From Rahnella bruchi (GTDB taxonomy: Bacteria; Pseudomonadota; Gammaproteobacteria; Enterobacterales; Enterobacteriaceae), in the NCBI RefSeq assembly GCF_003614975.1, contig NZ_QZWI01000016.1, forward strand, positions 1 to 64,000: DNA of 64,000 bases, in the 5' to 3' direction. The notes under the pieces were generated by a model. The model worked only from the letters and a program-made list of their open reading frames with translations, did no database searches and was not told where the DNA came from. Every line of letters starts with the position of its first letter. The stretch's first letter is position 1. Position numbers and translations under genes: made by a program. Shown here one piece after another: positions 8,895 to 17,619 of this stretch.

Positions 8895-10295
8895 ATGCCA
8901 CAGCACTCACATTTTGATGCCATCATCATTGGCTCAGGCCCTGGCGGAGAAGGCGCCGCGATGGGACTGGTTAAACAAGGCGCCCGGGTTGCTGTCATCG
9001 AACGCTATAACAACGTCGGTGGCGGATGTACTCACTGGGGCACCATCCCTTCCAAAGCACTGCGCCACGCCGTCAGCAGAATCATCGAATTTAACCAGAA
9101 TCCGCTCTACAGCGATAACTCGCGCACCATGAGTTCAAGCTTCCCGGATATTCTGCGCCATGCCGATTCGGTTATTAATCAGCAGACCCGTATGCGTCAG
9201 GGTTTCTATGAAAGAAACCAGTGCCAGCTGTTTTCCGGCGACGCCAGCTTCGTGGATGCCAATACTGTCAGCATCCGCTATGCCGATAACACGCATGAAC
9301 AAATCACCGCTGATAACATCATCATCGCCTGCGGCTCGCGTCCTTACCGCCCTGCCAACGTCGATTTTGGTCATCCACGCATTTATGACAGCGATCTGAT
9401 CCTTGAACTGAGCCACGAACCGCGCCACGTCATTATTTACGGAGCAGGTGTGATCGGCTGCGAATATGCGTCGATTTTCCGTGGGCTGAACGTCAAAGTG
9501 GACTTAATCAACACCCGCGACCGCCTGCTCTCTTTCCTCGATCAGGAAATGTCGGACGCCCTTTCCTACCACTTCTGGAACAACGGTGTGGTTATCCGCC
9601 ACAACGAAGAATTCGAGATGATCGAAGGTGTGGAAGATGGCGTGATCATGCATCTCAAATCCGGTAAAAAAGTGAAAGCCGACGCGCTGTTGTACGCCAA
9701 CGGACGCACCGGTAACACCGACAAGCTGGGTCTGGAGAATATTGGTCTGGAAGCCGACAGCCGCGGTTTGCTGAAAGTGAACAGCATGTACCAGACGGCG
9801 CTATCGCATATTTATGCGGTCGGTGATGTGATCGGTTACCCAAGTCTGGCATCAGCTGCTTACGATCAGGGCCGTATTGCCGCACAGGCGATGATTCAGG
9901 GGGAAGCCAAAGTCCACCTGATTGAAAACATTCCAACCGGTATCTACACCATTCCTGAAATCAGTTCCGTCGGTAAAACTGAGCAGGAACTGACAGCGAT
10001 GAAAGTGCCATACGAAGTGGGCCGCGCCCAGTTCAAACATCTGGCACGCGCACAAATTGCCGGGATGAATGTCGGCAGCCTGAAGCTGTTGTTCCACCGT
10101 GAAACCAAAGAAATTCTGGGTATTCATTGCTTTGGTGAACGTGCCGCCGAAATTATCCACATCGGCCAGGCCATCATGGAACAGAAAGGGGAAGGCAATA
10201 CTATCGAGTATTTCGTTAATACGACCTTCAACTATCCGACCATGGCAGAAGCCTATCGTGTTGCCGCGCTGAACGGATTAAACCGCTTGTTTTAA
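8895..10295 (+). CDS. sthA: Soluble pyridine nucleotide transhydrogenase SthA (UdhA)
   Basis: A cytoplasmic FAD enzyme that reoxidises NADPH with NAD+. The 466 residues show the FAD-binding [12 protein letters not shown] (N-terminus), the [15 protein letters not shown] segment, in which one of the two redox cysteines of related disulfide reductases is replaced (usual for this family), the NAD-binding [11 protein letters not shown] (about residues 184-194) and the C-terminal [13 protein letters not shown] interface. The ATG at 8895 aligns with E. coli; the upstream in-frame start at 8865 is discarded. It converges on oxyR with an 18-bp overlap of coding ends. Confidence 0.96.
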   Translation: MPQHSHFDAIIIGSGPGGEGAAMGLVKQGARVAVIERYNNVGGGCTHWGTIPSKALRHAVSRIIEFNQNPLYSDNSRTMSSSFPDILRHADSVINQQTRMRQGFYERNQCQLFSGDASFVDANTVSIRYADNTHEQITADNIIIACGSRPYRPANVDFGHPRIYDSDLILELSHEPRHVIIYGAGVIGCEYASIFRGLNVKVDLINTRDRLLSFLDQEMSDALSYHFWNNGVVIRHNEEFEMIEGVEDGVIMHLKSGKKVKADALLYANGRTGNTDKLGLENIGLEADSRGLLKVNSMYQTALSHIYAVGDVIGYPSLASAAYDQGRIAAQAMIQGEAKVHLIENIPTGIYTIPEISSVGKTEQELTAMKVPYEVGRAQFKHLARAQIAGMNVGSLKLLFHRETKEILGIHCFGERAAEIIHIGQAIMEQKGEGNTIEYFVNTTFNYPTMAEAYRVAALNGLNRLF

Positions 10296-11201
10296 TACCG
10301 CGGTTTTATCCATGTAAGGCTGCATGTGCTCTTTAATGGCTTCAGCAAGTTGTTCGTAACGCCCGCGCAGTGGCGAACCGGGACGGTATACCAACGCGAT
10401 AGTGCGTCGCGGTTCCGGTTTGTCACATGTCAGGTAAGTCACTCCGTCACGGCTGCGCTCTTTTGGCACGGCCAGTGATGGCAGTAAGGTAATGCCGCTG
10501 CCCGCCGCGACCATATTGCGCAGCGTTTCCAGACTGGTCGCACGGAAATGCGTATCCTCGTCAGCACCTGCCTGGAAGCAAAAACCTAAAGCCTGATCGC
10601 GCAGACAGTGTCCGTCTTCCAGCATCAGCAGTTTTTCACCCGCCAGATCGGCCATCGCCACGCGATCGCGTGATGCCCACGGATGATCGTCATAGATTGC
10701 CAGTTTCATCGGCTCATCGAATAACGGCACTTCTATAAACGCTTCGCTCTCTTTCACCAGCGCCAGAATGGCACAATCGAGCTTTCCGCTGTCGAGTTGC
10801 GCCAGCAGCTGATGGGTTTGCGCTTCATGCAGATACATTTCCAGTTTCGGGAACGTCTTGTGCAATGACGGAATAATTTGCGGCAAAAGATAAGGTCCGA
10901 CGGTTGGGATCAGCCCGATATGCATCGGGCCGGACATCGCTTCGCCCTGCTGACTCGCCATCTCTTTAAGCACTTTCACTTCGCGCAGCACCGTGCGTGC
11001 CTGATCGACCAGCAGTAACCCCGCCTGCGTAAACAGCACCTTACGGCTGGTTCTTTCCAGCAACATCACACCCAGCTCGTCTTCCAGTTTGCGGATCTGT
11101 CCGCTCAACGTTGGCTGGCTGACATGGCATGAGTCTGCGGCGCGACGGAAATGACGGAACTCTGCCAGTGCCACCAGATACTCTAAATCACGGATGTTCA
11201 T
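10278..11201 (-). CDS. oxyR: LysR-type hydrogen-peroxide sensor OxyR
   Basis: A transcription factor activated by disulfide formation. The LysR helix-turn-helix is at residues 1-60 ([28 protein letters not shown]). The two redox cysteines lie in [13 protein letters not shown] (about residues 199 and 208), and the threonine pocket [12 protein letters not shown] is intact. Start at 11201 (MNIRDLEY), preceded by GGAGG-like sequence; the longer frame is not conserved. Its promoter diverges from the Prx-Grx gene. Confidence 0.96.
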   Translation of the reverse strand: MNIRDLEYLVALAEFRHFRRAADSCHVSQPTLSGQIRKLEDELGVMLLERTSRKVLFTQAGLLLVDQARTVLREVKVLKEMASQQGEAMSGPMHIGLIPTVGPYLLPQIIPSLHKTFPKLEMYLHEAQTHQLLAQLDSGKLDCAILALVKESEAFIEVPLFDEPMKLAIYDDHPWASRDRVAMADLAGEKLLMLEDGHCLRDQALGFCFQAGADEDTHFRATSLETLRNMVAAGSGITLLPSLAVPKERSRDGVTYLTCDKPEPRRTIALVYRPGSPLRGRYEQLAEAIKEHMQPYMDKTAVLKQAV

Positions 11202-11231
11202 TTTTCCTCCAGTCCCTATAAGGCAATGCGA

Positions 11232-11290
11232 TAGTCGGTAACGATAGATAAGATAGCAATCAACGATTATATCTATCAACCTTTATCGTT
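11232..11290. promoter_or_regulatory. Candidate OxyR binding region in the oxyR/prx-grx intergenic space
   Basis: Several ATAG half-sites (11232-11235, 11245-11248, 11254-11257) and a CTAT (11274-11277) lie within 46 bp at roughly 10-bp steps. This resembles the ATAG/CTAT array recognised by OxyR, between divergent oxyR and the peroxiredoxin gene. Element boundaries are uncertain. Confidence 0.5.
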
Positions 11291-11361
11291 AATAATGCAT
11301 CCCAACGAAGCGGCATGACCGTTAAGACATTCATTTATATTCAGTAATCAGGAGGTTATTC

Positions 11362-12123
11362 ATGTTCGCAAGCCAGGAAGGTAAACACATACCGCAGGTT
11401 ACTTTTCACACCCGCCAGGGCGACCAATGGGTAGATCTCACCAGCGATGAGCTGTTCAAAAATAAAACAGTGATTGTCTTTTCACTGCCGGGCGCATTTA
11501 CCCCGACGTGTTCTTCGAGCCATCTGCCACGTTACAACGAACTGGCACCGGTCTTTAAAAGTCACGGGGTGGACAGCATTCTGTGCGTTTCCGTAAACGA
11601 CACTTTCGTGATGAATGCCTGGAAAGCAGAGCAAAACGCATCAAACATCACTTTCATTCCGGACGGTAACGGTGAATTCACCAAAGGGATGGACATGCTG
11701 GTAGAGAAAGCAGATTTAGGTTTCGGCCCGCGCTCATGGCGTTATTCCATGCTGGTACGTAACGGCGTGGTGGAAAAAATGTTCGTCGAGCCAAACAAAC
11801 CGGGCGACCCGTTTGAAGTGTCGGATGCCGACACCATGCTGAAATATCTGGCACCAGAATTCAAAGTGCAGGAATCCGTCTCCGTGTTCACCAAACCGGG
11901 ATGTCCGTTCTGCGCCAAAGCCAAACAAATGTTGCAGGAACGCGGCATTCAGTACGAAGAAATTGTATTAGGTAAAGACGCGACCACCGTCAGTCTGCGC
12001 GCCGTGACGGGCCGGGCGACAGTGCCGCAAGTCTTTATCGGTGGACGCCACATCGGGGGAAGTGACGACCTGGAGGTTTACCTCCATTCAGAAACAGAAG
12101 ACCTGTGTGAAGTCGCACAATAA
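11362..12123 (+). CDS. Peroxiredoxin-5/glutaredoxin fusion protein
   Basis: A 253-residue hybrid peroxidase. The N-terminal thioredoxin-fold Prx5 domain (1-165) has the peroxidatic cysteine in [12 protein letters not shown] (about residue 50). The C-terminal glutaredoxin domain (about 172-245) carries the CPFC active site, the cis-proline TVPQVF and GGSDDL. Such fusions (Haemophilus PGdx type) reduce peroxides with glutathione without a separate reductant protein. SD AGGAGG lies 8 nt before the ATG. It diverges from oxyR across a 160-bp region with OxyR-like half-sites, so peroxide induction is likely. It occupies the place where E. coli has oxyS. Confidence 0.93.
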   Translation: MFASQEGKHIPQVTFHTRQGDQWVDLTSDELFKNKTVIVFSLPGAFTPTCSSSHLPRYNELAPVFKSHGVDSILCVSVNDTFVMNAWKAEQNASNITFIPDGNGEFTKGMDMLVEKADLGFGPRSWRYSMLVRNGVVEKMFVEPNKPGDPFEVSDADTMLKYLAPEFKVQESVSVFTKPGCPFCAKAKQMLQERGIQYEEIVLGKDATTVSLRAVTGRATVPQVFIGGRHIGGSDDLEVYLHSETEDLCEVAQ

Positions 12124-12209
12124 TCTTCGATAAGAAACAGCTGTAAGAAGTAAGACAAGAAATCCCTGCATTACCAACAAAAAAGCAAAGTTAGACTACG
12201 TGAATTTTC

Positions 12210-12236
12210 GGCGGATCTCTGATCCGCCTTTTTTTG
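12210..12236 (+). terminator. Terminator after the Prx-Grx gene
   Basis: Perfect stem GGCGGATC/GATCCGCC (12210-12217 with 12221-12228), 3-nt loop, then eight T residues. Confidence 0.9.
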
Positions 12237-12326
12237 TTTCACTATCCCCTTCTGAGATCACCGACCCTGTTTTCCAGCCACGCACCTGCGACACTTTGCG
12301 GTTCCTTTATAACGAATGGCACCTCG

Positions 12327-13338
12327 ATGACGGCGCAAAAACCCCGCAATAAAATCACGCAGCAGGATGTCGCCCGTCTGGCCGGCGTATCAGTAGCGGC
12401 AGTTTCGCTGGTGCTGGGCGGAAAAGGTCGCATTTCGCCGGAGGGCGTGGAAAGGATTTATCAGGCGATTGACCAGCTGGGTTACCGTCGCACCATCACT
12501 TCCCCGCCCGTCACACTAGCGCGTATCGGCCTTTTACTGCCGTATGGCTGTGCCTTTTCGGCAGGCCTGCTGCCGGAACTGGCGAACATGTTGCAACAGG
12601 CCGGTTTCGCCCTCGCGCTGGCGTATTCCACACTGGCTCCCGCTGACGTGCTCGCTCAGGCCGAAGCGCTTCTTTCCCAGGATGCGCGGGGCATTATTAT
12701 CTGCGGCAAATTACTGAACAGCCGTTCGGAAACATTGCAGGCGCTGAATGCCAGAATGGCGGCACGTCACGTTGCACTGACGGGAATATGCGCACATCAT
12801 CATCCGGGGCCGGTTGCGGCCGTCCATCCCGATAATGCACTGGCCGCGCATATGGCCGCAGATGCGTTGCTGGAGCAACAACATCAACATATTGCGTATC
12901 TCGGCGGCGAAAACCACTCGCTGATCCGTGCCGAGCGGCTCGGCGGACTTTCCGTAGCGCTGGGCAAAGCGGGCGTGGCATTTTCACCGGCGCTCAGCTT
13001 TCCCTGCGCTGCCACGCTTGATGATGCGTCACTGGCTGCCACGCAGGTACTCAAACATAACCCTAGCAATCCTGTGCGATAACCCGACGGTTTTGCAGGC
13101 TGTATATCACGTGCTGGCCAGCCGGTTACAGGCCAACAAATGGCGGCTTTTTTCACGACGCATTGCGCTGACCGGTTTTGGTGAATGTGACCAGTCGGTA
13201 AAGCTGCAACTGCCGCTGATTGCCGTCAGTCACAACGCGATCGCCACCCGTGCGCTTGAATGCCTGCGACACCAGCTGGAGGGCTCCTCATTATTACCCG
13301 GAGACTCGCGGCTGACGGTTGCTCCCGCGTTCCTCTGA
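12327..13338 (+). pseudogene. LacI-family regulator disrupted by a frameshift
   Basis: The first part (12327-13079) encodes a LacI-type DNA-binding domain (ITQQDVARLAGVSVAAVS, hinge near residue 55) and most of the effector domain, then reaches a stop after KHNPSNPVR. The family-like continuation (LAILCDNPTVLQAVYHVLASR to LTVAPAFL) is in the next frame, to 13338. One extra base near 13056-13062 (in CATAACCCTAG) explains the shift; deleting one C restores a protein of about 336 residues. It sits upstream of the PTS-peptidase genes on the same strand, so it is probably their regulator. A sequencing error cannot be excluded. Start: the ATG at 12327 begins the conserved region but has only a weak SD. 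Confidence 0.82.
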
Positions 13339-13360
13339 CACACCGTCCACTCGCGTCCTG

Positions 13361-13397
13361 AACAGGTTAAAAAAAACGGCAAAAAATTTTACCTGTT
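13361..13397. repeat. Inverted repeat upstream of the peptidase-PTS genes
   Basis: AACAGGT (13361-13367) and ACCTGTT (13391-13397) flank a 23-nt A-rich centre; the arms extend with A- and T-rich bases. It could be a weak terminator for the LacI gene or an operator for the downstream genes. Neither is proven. Confidence 0.4.
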
Positions 13398-13484
13398 TTA
13401 TTTATCATTCCTGAATCCTGCCTTTTGACGCTTTTTGCGCCAGCCGTGATGCTTACCTCCATGTTTTCCAGATGGCCAGGGTCA

Positions 13485-14873
13485 ATGATCGACTTCTCCG
13501 CACACGCCCGGGACAGGGCAAATCATTTTCTTCAATTACTCGCGCAATGGGTGGCAATCCCCTCGCCCTTCGACAGCGAAACTCGCCAGCCGGATGCCCC
13601 GTTTGGTCAGGGCGTAGCTGATGCGCTGGGCTGGTGGCAAAAACTCGGCGACGATGCCGGACTGAAGACGCTCAACGTTGATCATCACGCGGTACATATC
13701 GAATACGGCAGTGGCGACGAAATTGTGTATGTCTTTGGGCATGCCGATGTCATTCCTGCTGGTGAGGGCTGGCATTTCCCGCCGTATCAGCTGACGCGGC
13801 TGGGCGATAAGCTGATGGGTCGCGGCGTCGTTGATGATAAAGGCCCGATGATCGCCGCATGGCTGGCACTGGATATTCTGCGCGAGCTGCAACTGCCGCT
13901 GGCGCGCCGCATTCGTCTGGTCGCGGGCGGTAACGAAGAAACCGGCTTCCGTTGTATCCGCCGTTATTTTGAATCACAGCCACAACCGGCCTTCGCTTTC
14001 ACGCCTGACGGAAAATTTCCGGTGATCTACGGCGAAAAAGGCTCGTTACTGGTCACGCTAACGGCGCCTGTGGAACAACCTGATTTGTCGGTTTCCTGCG
14101 GCGAAGTGGTGAATTCCATTCCTGATGTCGCGCACCTGCGCGGCCTTTCGCTGTATTGCGGCAGCTGGACGCTGGAAGAGGGATTTACGCTGCTGGCGGA
14201 GCCGGAATCCGCCGACCACTGGCGGCTGTATGGCCGCGGTGGTCATTCATCAAAACCGGAATCCTGCCTGAACCCGGTAGTCGCCACGGCGCAGTTACTT
14301 CATCAGCGCTATAACGCCCGCTGGACGCAACAACTGGTCGAAATCACCGAGGCGAAAACCGGCCAGAGCGGCGTGCGTTTTGCGCTGGACACCGCCGGAG
14401 AATGCGGAAAAATCCTGCTGGTGCCGACGGTACTGAACATCGAAAACGGGCTGATGACACTGACACTCAATGTGCGTTATCCCGAAAATATCAGCGCAGA
14501 AATGATCACGGAAAGTCTTGCGCGTTGGAATCACGACTGGCCCGCCAGCCGCTTTGAAATCCAGCCGGTCAAACCGCCGAGCCTTTATCCGCCAGACAGC
14601 CCGCTGGTGCAGACGCTGCATGAGATTTACACCCGCCACACCGGCGATACACACCATCCTTCACGCACCACCGGCGCGGGCAGTTACGCCAGCGCGATGC
14701 AAAACGCAGTGATTTTTGGCTGCGAATTTCCCGACGGATCTTCCGGTAATACTCACAGCCCAGATGAATACGGCAGCTTGAGTCGTTTTATCAGCGCCAT
14801 CGGTATTTACGCCGAAGCCCTTTACCGGCTGGCAAATCTGCCCGCCGAAACCAGTGAAAAACGAGGTAACTGA
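13485..14873 (+). CDS. M20-family metallopeptidase (PepV/Sapep-like dipeptidase)
   Basis: A 462-residue cytoplasmic zinc peptidase. Metal ligands and catalytic residues appear as GHADVIPAGEGW (His, Asp), GRGVVDDKGP (bridging Asp), GGNEETG (catalytic Glu plus ligand Glu), FTPDGKFP (Asp) and NTHSPDEY (His). A dimerisation/lid domain is inserted between about residues 180 and 340, as in PepV dipeptidases. Start at 13485 (MIDFSAHARD), with AGGG about 6 nt upstream; earlier in-frame starts (13425, 13461) lack a ribosome-binding site. It is 2 nt from the EIIB gene, so the genes are probably one operon. The natural substrate is unknown. Confidence 0.85.
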   Translation: MIDFSAHARDRANHFLQLLAQWVAIPSPFDSETRQPDAPFGQGVADALGWWQKLGDDAGLKTLNVDHHAVHIEYGSGDEIVYVFGHADVIPAGEGWHFPPYQLTRLGDKLMGRGVVDDKGPMIAAWLALDILRELQLPLARRIRLVAGGNEETGFRCIRRYFESQPQPAFAFTPDGKFPVIYGEKGSLLVTLTAPVEQPDLSVSCGEVVNSIPDVAHLRGLSLYCGSWTLEEGFTLLAEPESADHWRLYGRGGHSSKPESCLNPVVATAQLLHQRYNARWTQQLVEITEAKTGQSGVRFALDTAGECGKILLVPTVLNIENGLMTLTLNVRYPENISAEMITESLARWNHDWPASRFEIQPVKPPSLYPPDSPLVQTLHEIYTRHTGDTHHPSRTTGAGSYASAMQNAVIFGCEFPDGSSGNTHSPDEYGSLSRFISAIGIYAEALYRLANLPAETSEKRGN

Positions 14874-14875
14874 TT

Positions 14876-15196
14876 ATGTCTGCTAAGAAACTGATTGCTC
14901 TGTGTGCCTGCCCGATGGGTCTGGCCCATACCTTTATGGCCGCCGAAGCCATCGAAGTGGCCGCCCGCGCACGGGGTTATGAAGTGAAAATTGAAACGCA
15001 GGGGGCTGACGGCATCCAGAACGAACTGACGGCGGAAGATATCGCACAGGCCACAGTCATCATTCACGCGACCGGTATCACCCCGCAAAACATCGAGCGG
15101 TTTAACGGCGTGGAAGTGTATGAAGTCGAGCTGAAAGACGCGGTGAAAAACGCCGGCGGGCTGATCGACGAAATCGAAGAAGATCAGGGTCAGTAA
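14876..15196 (+). CDS. PTS fructose-family EIIB component
   Basis: A 106-residue phosphotransfer protein. The P-loop CACPMGLAHTFMAA carries the phosphocysteine expected of fructose-type EIIB proteins (usually CPTGIAHT). The rest (YEVKIETQGADGIQNELT, ATGI) follows the family. It resembles the stand-alone EIIBs FrwB/FryB of E. coli. It receives phosphate from an EIIA absent from this window and passes it to sugar bound to the adjacent EIIC. Confidence 0.9.
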   Translation: MSAKKLIALCACPMGLAHTFMAAEAIEVAARARGYEVKIETQGADGIQNELTAEDIAQATVIIHATGITPQNIERFNGVEVYEVELKDAVKNAGGLIDEIEEDQGQ

Positions 15197-15232
15197 TTCC
15201 ACTTTTGCTTTGTTAAGCGCAAGGAGTTTCCC

Positions 15233-16474
15233 GTGGCGATAAGAAAAAGAGTCATCAATACCGGTCACAGTCAGTCCTCCGATACCCCGGCAGCGCCCGC
15301 AGGACCGGCAGGTAAAGGTCAGAGCCATGCCTGGAAAGAGTTCAGCAAACACATCATGACCGGTATTTCCTACATGATCCCGGTGCTGATTATGGGCGGC
15401 CTGATTGGCGCACTGTCGCAAATCATTCCGTATGTTTTTCTGGGGATGTCACCGGATGAGTCGATCATGGCGGCGCTCAACAGCGGGCGCTACACCGGCA
15501 GTTCCGTCTGGATGCTGCAAATCGCCAGCATCATGGAAAGCTTCGGGTTCACGCTGTTTGGCTTTGCTATCCCGATGTTTGCCGCTTTCACTGCCAACTC
15601 TATTGGCGGTAAAACGGCGCTGGCAGCCGGATTTATCGGCGGCTATGTGGCAATCAAACCGGTGGCCGTTCCTGCGCTGGTCAGCGGGCAATGGGCGGCG
15701 GTCGCACCGGTCGCTTCAGGATTCCTCGGTGCCATCGTGATTGCGTTTGTAGTTGGTTATTTCGTCCGCTGGATGAATAACAACATCAAACTGCCGCACA
15801 ACTGGCTGGCGTTCAAAACCACCTTTTTCATTCCGCTGATTTCCGCGATTGTCGCGATGGTATTGATGGTGTTCCTGATCACACCAATCGGTGGCTGGCT
15901 GAACACGCTCATCAAAGAAGCGTTGCAGGCCGCAGGCTCGGCAGGGACTTATTTCTACGCCACTTTGCTGGCAGCCGCGACAGCCTTTGACCTTGGCGGA
16001 CCGGTGAATAAAGCCGCAGGATTTGTGGCGCTCGGTTTCACCACCGAAAAAGTGCTGCCGATCACCGCACGCTGTCTTGCCATCGTCATTCCTTCGTTCG
16101 GGCTGGGGCTTTCAACGGTTATCGATAAATGGCTGGTAGGGCGCCGGGTTTACGATCGCCAGTTCAATCAGATTGGCCGCACAGCGATTTTCCTGGGCTT
16201 TATGGGGATTTCAGAAGGGTCGATTCCGTTCGCACTGGAACGTCCGGGGTTTGTCATTCCGGTATACGTGATTGGTGCCGTTATCGGCGCGTTGCTGGGA
16301 GTTTCGCTGGGTGCCGTACAATGGTTCCCGGAATCCGCCATCTGGGCGTGGCCACTCATCAGCAACATTCCGGCTTACCTGATTGGTCTGCTCGGTGGTT
16401 CACTGTTTATTGCGGTGACCTGCGTGTTCTACCGTAACCGTTTAATCAAAAAAGGCCTGCTTGAAGTCGCCTGA
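15233..16474 (+). CDS. PTS fructose-family EIIC membrane permease
   Basis: A 413-residue inner-membrane protein with about nine or ten helices from residue 45 onward (HIMTGISYMIPVLIMGGLIGAL, PMFAAFTANSIGGKTALAAGFIGG, DLGGPVNKAAGF, MGISEGSIPFALERP). The GISEGSIPF motif lies in the substrate site of fructose-type EIICs. Translation starts at GTG 15233, with AAGGAG 6 nt upstream. It is a stand-alone EIIC like FrwC/FryC. Its sugar specificity cannot be read from sequence. Confidence 0.9.
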   Translation: MAIRKRVINTGHSQSSDTPAAPAGPAGKGQSHAWKEFSKHIMTGISYMIPVLIMGGLIGALSQIIPYVFLGMSPDESIMAALNSGRYTGSSVWMLQIASIMESFGFTLFGFAIPMFAAFTANSIGGKTALAAGFIGGYVAIKPVAVPALVSGQWAAVAPVASGFLGAIVIAFVVGYFVRWMNNNIKLPHNWLAFKTTFFIPLISAIVAMVLMVFLITPIGGWLNTLIKEALQAAGSAGTYFYATLLAAATAFDLGGPVNKAAGFVALGFTTEKVLPITARCLAIVIPSFGLGLSTVIDKWLVGRRVYDRQFNQIGRTAIFLGFMGISEGSIPFALERPGFVIPVYVIGAVIGALLGVSLGAVQWFPESAIWAWPLISNIPAYLIGLLGGSLFIAVTCVFYRNRLIKKGLLEVA

Positions 16475-16487
16475 TACCGGAGGATAA

Positions 16488-17555
16488 ATGAGTCGTCAGC
16501 AACGTCTGGATGTTCTGCGCCAGCATATGGCAGAGCACAATATGGCCGCCGTGCTTCTGACCGACAGGTTCAGTAAGTACGCGATGGCTGAACTGTACAG
16601 CGCATCGGGTTATGTGCTGGTCACGCCAGCAGGTCTGCGGATCCTGGTCGATGGTCGCTACAGCGCCGAATGCAGCCAGAACAATCCGGACGTTGAGGTG
16701 CTGACGCTCAACGCTGAGCATCCGCTCAGCCATTTCCTCAGGCAGTTTATCAGCGCAGACACCCTGTTCGCCGATGCCAGCACGTTATCGCATCTCGCCT
16801 GGCAGGCGCTGGAAAGTCAGTGCGGCCTGGCACTTCAGCATTGGGATGCTTCAGTTCTGCGCGTGCATAAATATCCCGATGAAATCGCCAAAATCCGTGA
16901 GGCCGCTGCGATTGCTGACCGCGCGCTGGAAAAGGTTATTCCGTTTATCAGGCCGGGTATCAGTGAGAAAGCGCTGGCGGATCATATCGAAATGGCCGTG
17001 AGGCAGGCAGGTGGCAGTAAAACGTCGTTTGATACCGTGGTGGTTTCCGGCACGCGCGGTGCATTGCCGCACGGGCGTCCGGCAGACAAAAAACTGATGA
17101 CCGGTGAACTGGTGACGATAGATTTCGGCGCGGTATATCAGCATTACTGTTCCGACATGACACGCACTTTCGCCCTCGGCAACGTCAGCCCGGAACTCAA
17201 AGCGATTTACGACACGGTACTTATCGCGCAACAGGCTGCCCGCGATGCCGTGAGACCGGGGATCCGCTGTCAGGAACTGGATGCCGTCGCCCGCGATATT
17301 ATTGTAGCAGCAGGTTTTGGCGAGTATTTCAGCCATAATCTGGGGCATGGCTTAGGTCTGGATGTCCACGAAGCGCCAGCGCTCAGCCCGCAAAATGCGC
17401 AGCCGCTGGAACCGGGAATGGTGATCACCATTGAGCCGGGAATTTATGTTCCGGGTCTGGGCGGTGTGAGAATTGAAGACGACGTACTGGTGACGGAAAA
17501 TGGTGGCGAGGTGCTGACGCAAAGTCCTCGGGCGTGGGAAGAGATCTGTTTGTAG
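16488..17555 (+). CDS. M24-family Xaa-Pro/aminopeptidase (YpdF-like)
   Basis: A 355-residue cytoplasmic 'pita-bread' metallopeptidase. The N-terminal creatinase-like domain covers residues 1-125. The dinuclear metal site shows as TIDFGA (Asp), CSDMTRTF (Asp), HNLGHGLGLDVHE (His), TIEPGIYV (Glu) and RIEDDVLV (Glu). Length and sequence resemble E. coli YpdF, encoded with the fry PTS. It follows the EIIC gene by 13 nt and closes the operon. Whether it prefers proline, methionine or another penultimate residue is unknown. Confidence 0.88.
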   Translation: MSRQQRLDVLRQHMAEHNMAAVLLTDRFSKYAMAELYSASGYVLVTPAGLRILVDGRYSAECSQNNPDVEVLTLNAEHPLSHFLRQFISADTLFADASTLSHLAWQALESQCGLALQHWDASVLRVHKYPDEIAKIREAAAIADRALEKVIPFIRPGISEKALADHIEMAVRQAGGSKTSFDTVVVSGTRGALPHGRPADKKLMTGELVTIDFGAVYQHYCSDMTRTFALGNVSPELKAIYDTVLIAQQAARDAVRPGIRCQELDAVARDIIVAAGFGEYFSHNLGHGLGLDVHEAPALSPQNAQPLEPGMVITIEPGIYVPGLGGVRIEDDVLVTENGGEVLTQSPRAWEEICL

Positions 17556-17586
17556 AACTGCCGTCGTTTGCAAAACCCTTTCTCAG

Positions 17587-17608
17587 TCTCCCCCTTCGCA
17601 GGGGGAGA
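17587..17608. repeat. REP-like perfect palindrome
   Basis: A 9-bp perfect stem TCTCCCCCT/AGGGGGAGA with loop TCGC lies between the M24 peptidase gene and argH, which converge. It has no T-run on either side, so it looks like an intergenic REP-type palindrome rather than a classical terminator. Confidence 0.6.
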
Positions 17609-17619
17609 AGCTAAGAGAT

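Noticed and set aside
11202-11361. oxyS small RNA divergent from oxyR
   Set aside because: The space is filled by the promoter and ribosome-binding site of the Prx-Grx gene; no OxyS-like sequence or terminator is present.
13018-13338. Separate 106-codon gene after the LacI regulator
   Set aside because: Its first residues are out of family, but from LAILCDNPTVLQ onward it is the C-terminus of the LacI protein; it is the downstream part of a frameshifted gene.
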